DNA of 45,800 bases from Chloroflexota bacterium (GCA_016200665.1 JACQEG010000111.1:1-45800); one strand, 5' to 3'. Shown: positions 9,351-19,792, counted from the first letter of the stretch. Program-made: numbers and translations. Notes: generated by a model not told the origin, from the letters alone.

Positions 9351-12314
9351 ATGTTCGAGCGACTGGGTCACGCCGTCTTTCGCCTTCGCTTCGCGATCGT
9401 CGTCGCGTGGGTCCTCGGGGCCGCGGCATGCGTCGCCTTCGCCCCGAGCCTCGCCGACGTCGGCTCGGCCGACCAGTCGTCGTTCCTGCCGCCGAACGCC
9501 GAATCGTCGACCGCGACATCGGTCCTCGAGCGGGCGTTTCCCAGGGAGGCGGGCGCCGGTTCCGCCACGGTGGCGTTCAGCCGCGACGGTGGCATGACCG
9601 AGGCCGACCACAACGCGATCGCCGACCTCGCGACGTGGATCACGGACGCCTCGCCGGCCGAGCTGCGGGACGTCGTCAAGAGCGTCACCAGCGCCGAGGC
9701 CCAGCCCGAGATCGCGACCCGCCTCCGCAGCCAGGACGGCAGCGTCGAGCTCCTCCAGGTCGACCTCTCGGTCAGCGCCTTCGACCAGCGCGCCGGCCCC
9801 GCCGCCGCCGCGCTGCGGGACCGCCTCGCGACGGCCCTGCCGGCAGGCCTGACCGGCCACGTCACCGGCAGCGTCGGGATCGCCTCCGATTACCTCGCGG
9901 CGATCCTCCAGGCGACCGACCGGACGACCGTCGTGACCGTCATCCTCGTGGTCTTCGTCCTGCTCCTCATCTACCGCGCCCCACTCGCGGCGCTCGTCCC
10001 GCTGCTGACGATCGCCGCCGCGTACCTCGTCGGGCGCGGCGTGCTCGGCTACCTCGGCCAGGCCGGCTGGAAGATCTCGTCGCTGCTCGAGACGTTCGTC
10101 GTCGTCCTCGTCTTCGGGGTCGGGACCGACTACACGATCTTCCTGATCTCGCGCTTCCGCGAGGAGGTCGGCGGAACGCGCTGGCGGACGGCCGTCGGCA
10201 CGACCGTTCGGCGCATCGGAGCGGTCATCACGGCGAGCGCCGCGACCGTCGCGATCGGCCTCGGCTCGATGGTCGTCGGCCAGTTCGGGATGTTCCAGAC
10301 CACCGGCCCGGCCCTGGCGATCGTCATCCTCGTGACCCTCGCCGCCGGGCTGACCCTCGCCCCGGCGCTCCTCGGCATCTTCGGCCACCACCTCTTCTGG
10401 CCCCTCCGGGAGGAACGGCTGCGGGGCGACCCGGAGCGTGGCGTCTTCGGCCGCCTCGCCCGCATGACGTCGCGCCGGCCGCTCGCCGTCGCCGCGATCG
10501 TCCTCGTCGCCCTCGGAGCGCCCGCCATCGCCTCCAGCGGGCTGCATCAGACCTTCGACGTCCTGGCCGACCTGCCGCCGTCGTCCGACGCCAAGGCCGG
10601 CTTCGACGTCGTCGCCGACCACTTCGACAAGGGCCAGCTGCTGCCGGTCATGGTCGTCATCGACGGTGGCACCGGGTCCGACCTCGGATCGCCGGCCAGC
10701 CTGTCCGTCCTCCGTGCGACGACCCAGCGCGTCCTGGCGGTCGAAGGCATCACGCGAGTCGAGAGCCTCATCGCGCCGACCGGCGACGGCACCACCCCGG
10801 ACGGCTTCCGGCCCTCGATCCAGCTGACGTCGATGGCGAAGCAGTTCGTCGTCCCGACCGACCCGGCGGCGGGCCTGAAGAAGCTCCTCGACCCGGACAC
10901 CACGACGGGGCTGCACTCGGCTTCGGAGTACCTGGGCGCCCTCGGAGGCTCGTTTGCCGACGTCGCGACGCAGTCGGACTTCCAGCAGGCGCGGGCGGAC
11001 CTGGAGCGGATGCCCGCGGCGATCGCCGCGCTCCGCGAGCGCCTGACGGTATCCAACCAGCTGACCCGCCTTGCCGGGGCTCTCCAGGCCGCCGCTGCCG
11101 CCGGGATCCCGGTCGACCGATGGCTGCCACAGCTCACGGCCTACGTGAACGACCTGGCCGCGGCGTACCCCCAGATCAAGGCTGTGCCCGCGTTCCGGGA
11201 CCTCGCTGCCAGGCTCGTCTCGTCGGCGACGCCTCCGGATCCGGGCGCCATCGCCGCGGACGTCGCCGACATGGCCACGACGTTCGCGAGCACGCCGGAC
11301 GCGATCCTCGTCCCGTCCGGCGCCGCCGCGGACAGCGAGACCTCGGCGATCCAGGCCGAGATCGCGACGATCGGCGTTCGGCTGCCGGTGGAGCTCACGA
11401 GTCTCTCGGCGACGTTCGCCGCGCGAGCCGACGACCTCTTCATCCCGACGGGCCTGTCAGGCGAGGGCCAGGCATCGATCGATCAGACCCGCGCCGCGTA
11501 CCTCTCCGGCGACGGATCGGTCACGCGCCTCTACGCGGTCACGGCCGACGATCCGTACTCGACCGCGGCGTTCGACACGGTGGCCCGGATCCGCGGCGAC
11601 CTGGCTGGGACGGCGATTGGCTACGGCCAGGTGGCCCGGATCCTCGTCGGCGGCCAGAGTGCCCTCGAGCGTGACCTCCAGGACACGATCGCCACCGACT
11701 TCGTCCGCGTCGCGGCCCTGACCGTCATCGGCGTGCTCCTCGTCCTGATGCTCCTCCTGCGTAGCGTCGTGGCACCGCTGTACCTCGTGGGCACCGTGCT
11801 GCTGTCGTACCTCGCCACCCTGGGTCTGGGGTCGCTGTTCTTCCAGGACGTCCTGGGCCAGGCCGGCATGAACTACTTCCTGCCGCTCATGGTCTTCGTC
11901 CTGCTGGTGGCGCTCGGCTCGGACTACAACATCTTTCTGATGAGCCGGGTCCGGGAGGAATCGGCCGCCCGCGGCACGACGGACGGCATCCGAATCGCGT
12001 CGGCCCGGACCGGCGCGGTCATCACCTCCGCCGGGATCATTTTGGCCGGCACGTTCCTGGCGATGGTCGCGTCGCCGCTCACCGTCCTGTTCCAGGTCGG
12101 GATCATGGTCGCGGTGGGCGTCCTGATCGACACGTTCATCGTCCGGTCGCTGCTCGTGCCCGCGATCACGACGATCCTCGGCGAGCGCGCCTGGTGGCCG
12201 TTCGAGCACCACGACGCGCCGCCCGCGCCACACGCGCCGACGCCACCGGAGCCGACGCCACCCGAGGTGCGACCGGTCGGCCACCTGCCCGGGGCGCAGC
12301 CCGGCCGGCCGTAG
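9351..12314 (+). CDS. MMPL/RND family transporter
   Basis: Duplicated 6-TM modules with GVGTDYTIFLISRFREE and ALGSDYNIFLMSRVREE signatures. Confidence 0.93.
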   Translation: MFERLGHAVFRLRFAIVVAWVLGAAACVAFAPSLADVGSADQSSFLPPNAESSTATSVLERAFPREAGAGSATVAFSRDGGMTEADHNAIADLATWITDASPAELRDVVKSVTSAEAQPEIATRLRSQDGSVELLQVDLSVSAFDQRAGPAAAALRDRLATALPAGLTGHVTGSVGIASDYLAAILQATDRTTVVTVILVVFVLLLIYRAPLAALVPLLTIAAAYLVGRGVLGYLGQAGWKISSLLETFVVVLVFGVGTDYTIFLISRFREEVGGTRWRTAVGTTVRRIGAVITASAATVAIGLGSMVVGQFGMFQTTGPALAIVILVTLAAGLTLAPALLGIFGHHLFWPLREERLRGDPERGVFGRLARMTSRRPLAVAAIVLVALGAPAIASSGLHQTFDVLADLPPSSDAKAGFDVVADHFDKGQLLPVMVVIDGGTGSDLGSPASLSVLRATTQRVLAVEGITRVESLIAPTGDGTTPDGFRPSIQLTSMAKQFVVPTDPAAGLKKLLDPDTTTGLHSASEYLGALGGSFADVATQSDFQQARADLERMPAAIAALRERLTVSNQLTRLAGALQAAAAAGIPVDRWLPQLTAYVNDLAAAYPQIKAVPAFRDLAARLVSSATPPDPGAIAADVADMATTFASTPDAILVPSGAAADSETSAIQAEIATIGVRLPVELTSLSATFAARADDLFIPTGLSGEGQASIDQTRAAYLSGDGSVTRLYAVTADDPYSTAAFDTVARIRGDLAGTAIGYGQVARILVGGQSALERDLQDTIATDFVRVAALTVIGVLLVLMLLLRSVVAPLYLVGTVLLSYLATLGLGSLFFQDVLGQAGMNYFLPLMVFVLLVALGSDYNIFLMSRVREESAARGTTDGIRIASARTGAVITSAGIILAGTFLAMVASPLTVLFQVGIMVAVGVLIDTFIVRSLLVPAITTILGERAWWPFEHHDAPPAPHAPTPPEPTPPEVRPVGHLPGAQPGRP

Positions 12315-12345
12315 CCTCCGGCGTCAGCCCCGGCTCAGCGCACGA

Positions 12346-13305
12346 TCAGGGTCGGCGGCGGTCCACCACGGCGAAGGCGAGGACGATGCCGGCGAGGCCC
12401 AGGGCGGCGAAGAGCAGGGTCATCCGGGCCACGACGAGCGGATAGATCTCGCCGGGGTTCACGAACAGGACCGTCTTCAGGTCGGGCATGACGGGCCCGC
12501 CGGACGACTGCGGTGCGCCAGGATCCCCGTACCGGGCGTAGGCCTCGTTCCAGGTGATGATCGCGCCGTCCGGGGCCAGGACCCGGTAGTCGACGACCCG
12601 CCAGCTCGGCTGGACGTTCCCCACGTCGTCGACGCCGAGCACGGCGACCGTCTCGTGGTGGAGCCAGGCATCCGTGGCGAGGTTCACGCCGGCGATCGCG
12701 CCGACGCTCAGCGCCGCAGCGACGAGCAGCGCCGGCAGGATGCGACCGAGGACCGCCCCCGCCGCGAGAGCAAGCCCGAACACGGCGAGGGCCTCGCCGG
12801 CGATGACGGGCCCGCGGAGCCCCAGATGCCCGAACGTCGTCGCCGGGTCGGTGCCGGGGTCGCGGAGCGCCTCCAGCTGGTCCCCGAAGAAGCCGCCGAT
12901 CAGGCCCGCGACGACGACGGCGAGCGCGGCGGGCGCGACCCGCTGGACGAGCCAGCGGCGGCGGGAGGGCGCCAGTGACCAGGCGAAGACCGTCGTGCCG
13001 CGGTCGATCTCCTTCCCCGCCATCGCGATCCCGAGGAACAGGCCCGACACGATCGGCAGGAGGACGATCCCGGCCAGCGCGAAGAAGCCCCAGTCGCGGG
13101 CGATGGAGAGGTAGGCGTCCATGTCGCCGCTGAGGCCCTGGCAGATGAGGGATGGCCCGGTGCCGCGGAAGCAGCTCGCGGGGATGCCGTAGGCCATGAG
13201 GCGGACCACGACCAGCGCGGCCCCACCCAGGCTGGCGACCGCGAAGAGCCCGACCGCGAGCGTCTCGAAGCGGTGAGCGCGGACGGCAAGGACGAGGTTC
13301 GTCAT
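12346..13305 (-). CDS. ABC-2-type transporter permease
   Basis: MTNLVLAVRAHRFETLAVGLFAVASLGG; multiple TM helices; ATGA overlap with the upstream ATPase gene. Confidence 0.8.
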   Translation of the reverse strand: MTNLVLAVRAHRFETLAVGLFAVASLGGAALVVVRLMAYGIPASCFRGTGPSLICQGLSGDMDAYLSIARDWGFFALAGIVLLPIVSGLFLGIAMAGKEIDRGTTVFAWSLAPSRRRWLVQRVAPAALAVVVAGLIGGFFGDQLEALRDPGTDPATTFGHLGLRGPVIAGEALAVFGLALAAGAVLGRILPALLVAAALSVGAIAGVNLATDAWLHHETVAVLGVDDVGNVQPSWRVVDYRVLAPDGAIITWNEAYARYGDPGAPQSSGGPVMPDLKTVLFVNPGEIYPLVVARMTLLFAALGLAGIVLAFAVVDRRRP

Positions 13306-14165
13306 GCCGCGGCGAGCCTCCGGGCCGGACGGACGGACGCGAGGTAGCCGAGGACGATCTCCTCGAGCGTCGATGGCTCGCCGGGCGTCCCCGGCTCGAC
13401 CCGCCGCAGCTCGACGAGCCGACCGTCCCGCTCGGGGAAGACCGAAACGAGCGCACCCGTCGTCGGACGCTCCGCGCCGTCGGCGCCACGGCGGAGCGTT
13501 CGGTGCGCTGCCCGCGTGGCCTCGATCGTGTCGTGGGCGAGGACCCGCCCGTCGGCGAGGAGCAGCAGGCGATCCGCGATCGGCTCGACGTCGGAGATCA
13601 CGTGCGACGAGAGGAGGACGGTCACGCCATTCGCCTTCGCGGCGTCGGCGACCACCTGCAGGAACTCGCGCCGGGCGAGCGGATCCAGGTTCGCCAGCGG
13701 CTCGTCCAGGAGGAGCAGCGGCGCACGGGTCCCGAGCGCGATCGCGAGCCAGACCTGGGCCGCTTGGCCGCCGGAGAGCTCGCCGGGCTTCGACGACTCC
13801 GGGATGCCGAGATCGTCCAGCCGCCCGCTGGCATGCGCGAGATCGAAGCCTGGACGCAGCCCCGCCGCCAGCTGGAGGTGCTCGGCGAGGGTGAGCTCGC
13901 GATAGAGGGTCGGCGACTGGGGGACGTAGCCGATGGCGCGGATCGCCGCGGCGCGGTCGCGGGTCGGGTCCGCGCCGGCAACCGTGACCCGGCCCGCCGT
14001 CGGTCGCTCGAAGCCGACACACAGCTTCAGGAGGGTCGACTTGCCGGCGCCGTTCGGCCCGACGAGCGCCGTCACCCCGCCGCCCTCGATCTCGACGCTG
14101 ATCGCCCGGAGCGCCTCGGCCCGGCCATAGCGCTTGGCGAGCTGGTCGGCGACGACGATCGGCAT
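13302..14165 (-). CDS. ABC transporter ATP-binding protein
   Basis: Walker A VGPNGAGKSTLL, signature ELSGGQAAQ, Walker B LLLLDEPLANLDP. Confidence 0.93.
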   Translation of the reverse strand: MPIVVADQLAKRYGRAEALRAISVEIEGGGVTALVGPNGAGKSTLLKLCVGFERPTAGRVTVAGADPTRDRAAAIRAIGYVPQSPTLYRELTLAEHLQLAAGLRPGFDLAHASGRLDDLGIPESSKPGELSGGQAAQVWLAIALGTRAPLLLLDEPLANLDPLARREFLQVVADAAKANGVTVLLSSHVISDVEPIADRLLLLADGRVLAHDTIEATRAAHRTLRRGADGAERPTTGALVSVFPERDGRLVELRRVEPGTPGEPSTLEEIVLGYLASVRPARRLAAA

Positions 14166-14274
14166 GGGCCAACCGTCGGGCCGCGCTTCTCCCGCCGCCA
14201 GCCGTGAGGACCCGGGCGCCGGTTCGGGGTTCTCATGGACATTCGGACGGAATCCCCTCTGGTACCGTCGAGCC

Positions 14275-15960
14275 GTGGATCAGCTCGGCCGGGCACGCCT
14301 CGCCGTCGCCGTCGCCGGCGTGGCCCTGGTGGGCGGGATGCTCGCCCTTGCCGCCTGGCGCGTGGACCTCGGGTTCACCCTCGCGGCGAGCAACGACCGG
14401 GTCGTCATCGTGAGCGTGGCCGATCACAGCCCCGCCCAGATCGAAGGCTTCGTCCCGGGCATGGTCGTCATCAACCTGAACGGCATCCAGCTGATGCAGC
14501 TTCCGGAATACGTCTACGCGTCGCCGGACGTGAACGGCGAGGTTCCCGGCCCACCGATCGGGATCGAGCCGCTCGCTCCGACGCCAGTCCAGATGGACGC
14601 CGGCCAGCGCGTTGCCCTGGCGCAGGGGACCGTCCACGACCTCGTCGCCGTCCCATCCAGTGCGCTCGAGCACTACGCCCCCGAATCCAGCCCGACGTGG
14701 GTCTACCTGGGCCGCGACTACGCCGGCGACGTCTCGCGATCCGTCGGCACCTACCTCGGGGGCGCGATCCTCCTCGTGATCGGGTCGTGGTGGCTCCTCC
14801 AAGGCAGCGGCGGCCGATCTCTCCAGCCGATCGCCATCCAGCTCGCAGCCGCGGTTGCGACCCCGCTCCTGGTGCAGCCATTGCTCGCGTCGTGGGCCGC
14901 GCCGGGGGTCGCGCTCGCCGGGCTCCTCGTGCCGCTGGCCATGCTGCCGTTGGGGCTGGCCCTTCTCGAGCGCGTCCCGGAATCACCGAGCCGCGGCCCG
15001 ATTCGCGCCGCGGTCTGGGGCGCGGCGGTGGCAGCGGCGACGATCGGCGTGTTCCGCGTCTGGCTGCCTGCGTCCGTTGGATCGGCCGATCTGCTGTGGC
15101 TCGTTCTCAGCGGCGCGGTCGCGCTCGTCCCCGGCATCGCTGCCGCGTCGCCGATGGCTGCCACGGACGGCCTGACGGCGCCGGCTCACCGGGTGCAGTC
15201 GACTGAGCTGGCCGTCGCCGGCGCAACGCCCGGCATGGCCATCGTGACCGCAGGCGCCAATTTCGGATTGCTGTTCCCCCTGTCGGGCTGGCTCGTCCTC
15301 GTGCTCCTGGCCGGGCGGTTCACGTTCCGGCCCCTCGCCCGTTTCGCCGTGCGGGCCCAGGTCCAGCGCGACCTCATCGTCGCCGCGACCGAGGCCGAGC
15401 GGGCCCGCGTGGCCGCCGACATCCACGACGACGCCCTCCAGGAGCTGACCCTGCTCGTCCGGCGGCTCGACGACGCCGGAGACGTCGAGGGGGCCGACAT
15501 CGCGAGGACCGTCTCGGATCGCCTGCGAGCGATCTGCGGCGACCTTCGGCTGCCGATCCTCGACGACCTCGGCGTGGGGCCGGCGCTCGACTGGCTCGTC
15601 TCGCGGATCGAGCGGCTCTCGGGCGGCGAGGTCCGCCTGGAACGCAGCGACGGGACGCGCCTGCCGATGGACGTCGAGCTCGGGATCTTCCGCGTCGCCC
15701 AGGAGGCGCTGGCGAATGCCGTGAAGCATGGCAAGCCCCCGATCGTCGTCCGCTACCGCTCGACCGACGCCGGCGCCTCACTCTCGATCGACGATGCCGG
15801 CCCCGGCATCGAGCCCGACGCGGCGGTCAAGGCCGAGGCCGAGGGCCGCTTCGGGCTCCTGAACATGCAGCAGCGAGCGGAGCAGATCGGGGCGATCCTC
15901 GACATCCGGCGCTGGCCGGCCGGCGGCACCCACGTGGCCCTCGAATGGCGAGCCCACTGA
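14275..15960 (+). CDS. Membrane sensor histidine kinase (HisKA_3/NarL-DesK type) with PDZ-like extracytoplasmic segment
   Basis: DIHDDALQELTLLVRRLDDA (HisKA_3), FRVAQEALANAVKHGKP, GRFGLLNMQQRAEQIG; N-terminal NDRVVIVSVADHSPAQIEGFVPGMVVINLNGIQL is PDZ-like. Confidence 0.85.
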   Translation: MDQLGRARLAVAVAGVALVGGMLALAAWRVDLGFTLAASNDRVVIVSVADHSPAQIEGFVPGMVVINLNGIQLMQLPEYVYASPDVNGEVPGPPIGIEPLAPTPVQMDAGQRVALAQGTVHDLVAVPSSALEHYAPESSPTWVYLGRDYAGDVSRSVGTYLGGAILLVIGSWWLLQGSGGRSLQPIAIQLAAAVATPLLVQPLLASWAAPGVALAGLLVPLAMLPLGLALLERVPESPSRGPIRAAVWGAAVAAATIGVFRVWLPASVGSADLLWLVLSGAVALVPGIAAASPMAATDGLTAPAHRVQSTELAVAGATPGMAIVTAGANFGLLFPLSGWLVLVLLAGRFTFRPLARFAVRAQVQRDLIVAATEAERARVAADIHDDALQELTLLVRRLDDAGDVEGADIARTVSDRLRAICGDLRLPILDDLGVGPALDWLVSRIERLSGGEVRLERSDGTRLPMDVELGIFRVAQEALANAVKHGKPPIVVRYRSTDAGASLSIDDAGPGIEPDAAVKAEAEGRFGLLNMQQRAEQIGAILDIRRWPAGGTHVALEWRAH

Positions 15961-16610
15961 TCCGGCTCGCGATCGTCGACGATCACCCGATCGTCCGCGA
16001 CGGCACCGCCGCGCTCCTCGCGACGCAGCCCGGCATCGAGCTCGTCGGCACGGCCGGGAGCCTCGAGGAAGCCCGTGCGTTGATCGCCGCGACCGCGATC
16101 GACGTCCTCCTGCTCGACATCCGCCTCGGGGCCGACAGCGGCCTGAGCCTGCTGAGCGCGAACCAGGGCGTCTCTGCCGGGCCGGGCGTCGCCGACGGGC
16201 CGGCGATCGCCGACGGCGGCCACCCGGCGCCGGCCGTCGTCCTGCTGTCGGCCTACGACTACCCGCAGTACGCCGAGGCCGCGATGCGGCTCGGAGCCGC
16301 CGGGTTCGTCGTGAAGACCGCGCCCCTCACGGAGCTTGTCGACGCGATCCGGCGGGCCGCTGCCGGCGGCATGGCGTTCGGGATCCGGCCCCGCGCGGGT
16401 GCGCCGCACCTGTCCGTCCGAGAGCTGGACGTCGTCCGCCAGGTCATCGATGGCCGCAGCAACGACGAGGTCGGGGCCACCCTCGGCATCGGGGTGAAGA
16501 CCGTCGAGACGCACCTCCGCCGGATCTTCGAGCGGTTCGGCGTCGGCTCCCGGACCGAGCTCGTCGCCCGGGCCCTCCGCGAGGGCTGGCTGGAGATCCC
16601 GCCGGGCTGA
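15945..16610 (+). CDS. LuxR/NarL-family response regulator
   Basis: IRLAIVDDHPIVRDG receiver; C-terminal HTH SNDEVGATLGIGVKTVETHLRRIFERFGVGSR. Confidence 0.93.
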   Translation: MASPLIRLAIVDDHPIVRDGTAALLATQPGIELVGTAGSLEEARALIAATAIDVLLLDIRLGADSGLSLLSANQGVSAGPGVADGPAIADGGHPAPAVVLLSAYDYPQYAEAAMRLGAAGFVVKTAPLTELVDAIRRAAAGGMAFGIRPRAGAPHLSVRELDVVRQVIDGRSNDEVGATLGIGVKTVETHLRRIFERFGVGSRTELVARALREGWLEIPPG

Positions 16611-16613
16611 CCG

Positions 16614-18272
16614 TCAGGGGCTCGGGGTGCTCTCCGCGATCTGGAAGGTCGTTTTGACGCCTTCGCCGCGATCGCCAAGCTGCCAGACGAGGGTCGCCTT
16701 GCCCGGTGATGCGTCCGACGGTATCTCGAGGCGCATCTCGAAGGTCGCGCTCAGGCCCAACGTGAGGACTCCGGCCGGGCCGCAGTTGAGCAGCCGCCGC
16801 GTGTCGATCGAGCCCTGTTCGCCAGGCAGGAACAGCCGCTGGATGTAGCTCGGGCAGTCGCCGGACAGGTTGATCGGCTTGTCGTAGACGGAGGTGTTCG
16901 TGAGCGTGACCACGTAGACGTACGTTGAGCCCGGTGACGCGGTAGGCAGCGGCGGGATCGTGACCTTGAACGGCAATGAATCGCCGGGGTCGGACGGCGG
17001 CGGCTCGGGCGCGTCGGGCAGCCTGAACGGGGCCGGATCGAACCCCGGCGCGGATGAAGCCGCCGGGTCGCCCATGCACGGCGGGACCGGAATGGTTGCG
17101 AACTCGTCGGGCATCGGCGCGACGTCGAGCCGGGAATCACCCAGGACGACGTCCGCCCGCAGCGGCAGCGGGGGCGGCGCCGCGCACCAGTTGGCGAAGG
17201 CCAGCCACGAGCCGGCGCTCGAGCCGGCCGGCAGGACGAACGTCGCGGGCGACGGCAGCGGTCCGCCTGCTTCGGACGCGATCGCGATGTCGCCGGAGGC
17301 GTCCCGAAGCTCGACGGTCGGGCCGGCCGGGAAGAGGCAGTCGACGCCAGAGACATTCAGGACCGCGATCTCCGAGTACCACGTCCCGGCGGCGGCGCCC
17401 CAGTCACCCGACCACGCGAGCAGGTCCGCCGCCACGCATGGCTTGAGATCGGTGCCACCGGAGCCTTCCCCGGTCGACTGGAACTGGAGCACGCCCAGGC
17501 CCGATCCGGCCTCGGGGGCGTCGCAGCGCGGCGTCGAGTAACCCGGCTCATCGACCTTGACCTCGGTCCTCAGCAGCTGACCGCCGCTGCCGTCGGCGGC
17601 CGGCATCGTGAGATCCAGCTCGAGCGGCCCGGGCGGCGCGGCCGCGCCGCACCAGTTGTTCCACACGACGATCGCCCACGCGCTTCCGGCCTCCCCCAGG
17701 CCGATCGCCTCGAGACCGGACCCGGACCCGCGCGCCGTCGGCTCGCGGGACGCGACAACGGTGCCGCCGGCGTCCCGAAGAGCGGCTTCGATGGGCGGAT
17801 CGAGGCGGCAACGCACCTGCGAGACGTTCACGATCGTGACCCCGCCCGCCGCCGAACCCGTGGCACCGCCCCACCCGCCCGCGACCACGGCCAGGCGGGT
17901 CGGATCGCACAGCGGCAGCGCGGATGGCGGCTCGGTCGGCTCCGGCGTGGGAATGACATAGGGCTCGTCGATCCAGGCGATGGCGCCGGGCGGGGTCGTC
18001 GGGACACCCTCGGACGCGACCGGCGAACCGCCAGGTGATCCGGTCGGGGCAGCGGGCGTCCGCCCAACGACGAGCGATCCGAGGACCGCCACGAGGGCCA
18101 CGGCGGCCGCGAGGGAGGCCCACCGGAGGGAGCCCAGCCCGGTCGCGCCAAGCGAGGTGCGGCGAACCCTTAGCAGGTCTGCGGCCGGCTCGTCGAGCTC
18201 CAGGTTGATCGAGTGAAGCGGCTCGTCGGGTGGACGGCGGCGAAGCAGCTCCTCGATCCGATCGGGCTTCAC
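16614..18272 (-). CDS. Membrane-anchored protein with duplicated DUF4232-like extracellular domains; probable anti-sigma factor
   Basis: Short cytoplasmic N-terminus, one TM (LAAAVALVAVLGSLVVG), two internally similar Cys-containing domains; gene directly follows the ECF sigma gene. Confidence 0.6.
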   Translation of the reverse strand: MKPDRIEELLRRRPPDEPLHSINLELDEPAADLLRVRRTSLGATGLGSLRWASLAAAVALVAVLGSLVVGRTPAAPTGSPGGSPVASEGVPTTPPGAIAWIDEPYVIPTPEPTEPPSALPLCDPTRLAVVAGGWGGATGSAAGGVTIVNVSQVRCRLDPPIEAALRDAGGTVVASREPTARGSGSGLEAIGLGEAGSAWAIVVWNNWCGAAAPPGPLELDLTMPAADGSGGQLLRTEVKVDEPGYSTPRCDAPEAGSGLGVLQFQSTGEGSGGTDLKPCVAADLLAWSGDWGAAAGTWYSEIAVLNVSGVDCLFPAGPTVELRDASGDIAIASEAGGPLPSPATFVLPAGSSAGSWLAFANWCAAPPPLPLRADVVLGDSRLDVAPMPDEFATIPVPPCMGDPAASSAPGFDPAPFRLPDAPEPPPSDPGDSLPFKVTIPPLPTASPGSTYVYVVTLTNTSVYDKPINLSGDCPSYIQRLFLPGEQGSIDTRRLLNCGPAGVLTLGLSATFEMRLEIPSDASPGKATLVWQLGDRGEGVKTTFQIAESTPSP

Positions 18273-18827
18273 TCAGGCCTCCGGTCCCAGTCGATCGCGT
18301 AGCCGCGCGATCGCGCGAGCGGCGTGCCCGCGAGCGGAGGACGCCTCCAGCCCGAGGACCCTGCCGATCGCCTCGAATGTGAGGTCGGCCCGATAGTGCA
18401 GGTAGAGCACCTGGCGCTGGCGGGGCGGGAGACGGTTGACCTCAGCCCAGACCGCGATGAGCTCATCGGGCGACGACGTCGGGATCGAGTCGAGTCGGGC
18501 GGTGTCGGATCCGCCCAGGCCCTCGACGAATCCGGCCCAGCGGCGGCGGAGGCGGTGGCGATCCATCGCCAGCCGGTAGGTCGTGCGGAACGTCCAGGCT
18601 CGCGGATCGTCGATCGTCGCGCCACGCCGGAGCGTGCGCCACAGTCGAAGGAGTGCCTCCTGGACGACCTCGGCTGCCTCGTCGTCGGTGAGTCCCAGCC
18701 GACGAGCAAACCCGAAGAGCTGCTGGCTGCTCCGTGCATGCACATCCTCGAGAACGCGTCGCGCCTCCAGGTCGTCGATCGCCCTGGCGTCAGACACGAC
18801 CGTCACACCTCTGCTGACGCTCGACAT
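18273..18827 (-). CDS. ECF-type RNA polymerase sigma factor
   Basis: LTDDEAAEVVQEALLRLWRTL (region 2) and RLPPRQRQVLYLHYRADLTFEAIGRVLGLEASSARGHAARAIARLR (region 4). Confidence 0.88.
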   Translation of the reverse strand: MSSVSRGVTVVSDARAIDDLEARRVLEDVHARSSQQLFGFARRLGLTDDEAAEVVQEALLRLWRTLRRGATIDDPRAWTFRTTYRLAMDRHRLRRRWAGFVEGLGGSDTARLDSIPTSSPDELIAVWAEVNRLPPRQRQVLYLHYRADLTFEAIGRVLGLEASSARGHAARAIARLRDRLGPEA

Positions 18828-18913
18828 GGCCCGAAGCGCTGCATGCCGTTCAGGATCACGATGCGACCAGGACCGAGTCCCGGCCAGGGATCATTCGTGT
18901 AGCCGCTCGCAGG

Positions 18914-19792
18914 CTACCGCTTCAGGTCCTCCAGGCGGACGGTGCTCGAAGCCTTGGGGATCCCGAGATCGAGCGGCTGCCCGAAGTCGTGGAAGGTGTA
19001 GGCGACTTCGAGTCGTCCACCGCCCAGCACCGGGCCGAGGTTGAAGGTGTACATCACTTTCTGAACGTCGCCATCGCGGCCGATCCAGGCCTGTCCCTCG
19101 AGCCGCCGTTCGATGCCAGCTGCCCGGAGCGCCGCGATCGCGTCGAGCATGTGCTCCCGGACGCCGGCGGGGACGGCGTCCGGCGCCAGCTCGAGGTCGA
19201 GATCGAACCGGAAGTGATCCGTGACAACCCCGTTCACGTCCTCGGAGGCGAGGAACTCCACCGGCGGCACCGCGCCGAACAGGTCGTAGATCACGAGGGA
19301 GCTGTCGTTCTGGCCCTTGGTGACCTGGAGGAACGGGACGGCCCGCGGGTCGGTGGAGGTCAGATCCACGAGCAACCACTTGCCCGACGGGACGGCGGTG
19401 CCGAGAAACGAGCCGCTCAGGAACAGGCGCTTGTCGTCCAGGATCATGCGCATGTGGCCGAGGGACAGGGCCGAGTAGTCCGTGTCGACGACGATCCTGG
19501 TCGGAGACCCGAACGACATCGCCCCGGTTCCACGGATCGCCGTGCCGTCCTTGATTGCGAGGTTCCCGACGTACGTCGTCGAGACGTCGAACCCGACGGT
19601 TCCCGCGGCGATCGTGGCCAGTGCGGCGTCTCGGATCTGACCCACCATCGGGTCGACCGTCGGGGATGGGATCGGCGTCGGCGAAGGCGGGACGGTGGGA
19701 GTCGGTGCCGTCGGTGAAGCGCTCGGGAATGGGGCCGCGCTCGAGCAGCCGGCGAGCAGCGCCACGAGCGCGAGGAGGGCGAAGCGGCGCAT
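18914..19792 (-). CDS. LppX/LprAFG-like lipoprotein
   Basis: Lipobox LLAGCSS; LppX-like body (GTGAMSFGSPTRIVVDTDY..., YDLFG..., VTDHFRFDLDL). Confidence 0.65.
   Translation of the reverse strand: MRRFALLALVALLAGCSSAAPFPSASPTAPTPTVPPSPTPIPSPTVDPMVGQIRDAALATIAAGTVGFDVSTTYVGNLAIKDGTAIRGTGAMSFGSPTRIVVDTDYSALSLGHMRMILDDKRLFLSGSFLGTAVPSGKWLLVDLTSTDPRAVPFLQVTKGQNDSSLVIYDLFGAVPPVEFLASEDVNGVVTDHFRFDLDLELAPDAVPAGVREHMLDAIAALRAAGIERRLEGQAWIGRDGDVQKVMYTFNLGPVLGGGRLEVAYTFHDFGQPLDLGIPKASSTVRLEDLKR

Noticed and set aside
8811-10916. 701-aa minus-strand ORF
   Set aside because: Antisense to the MMPL transporter gene; shadow ORF.
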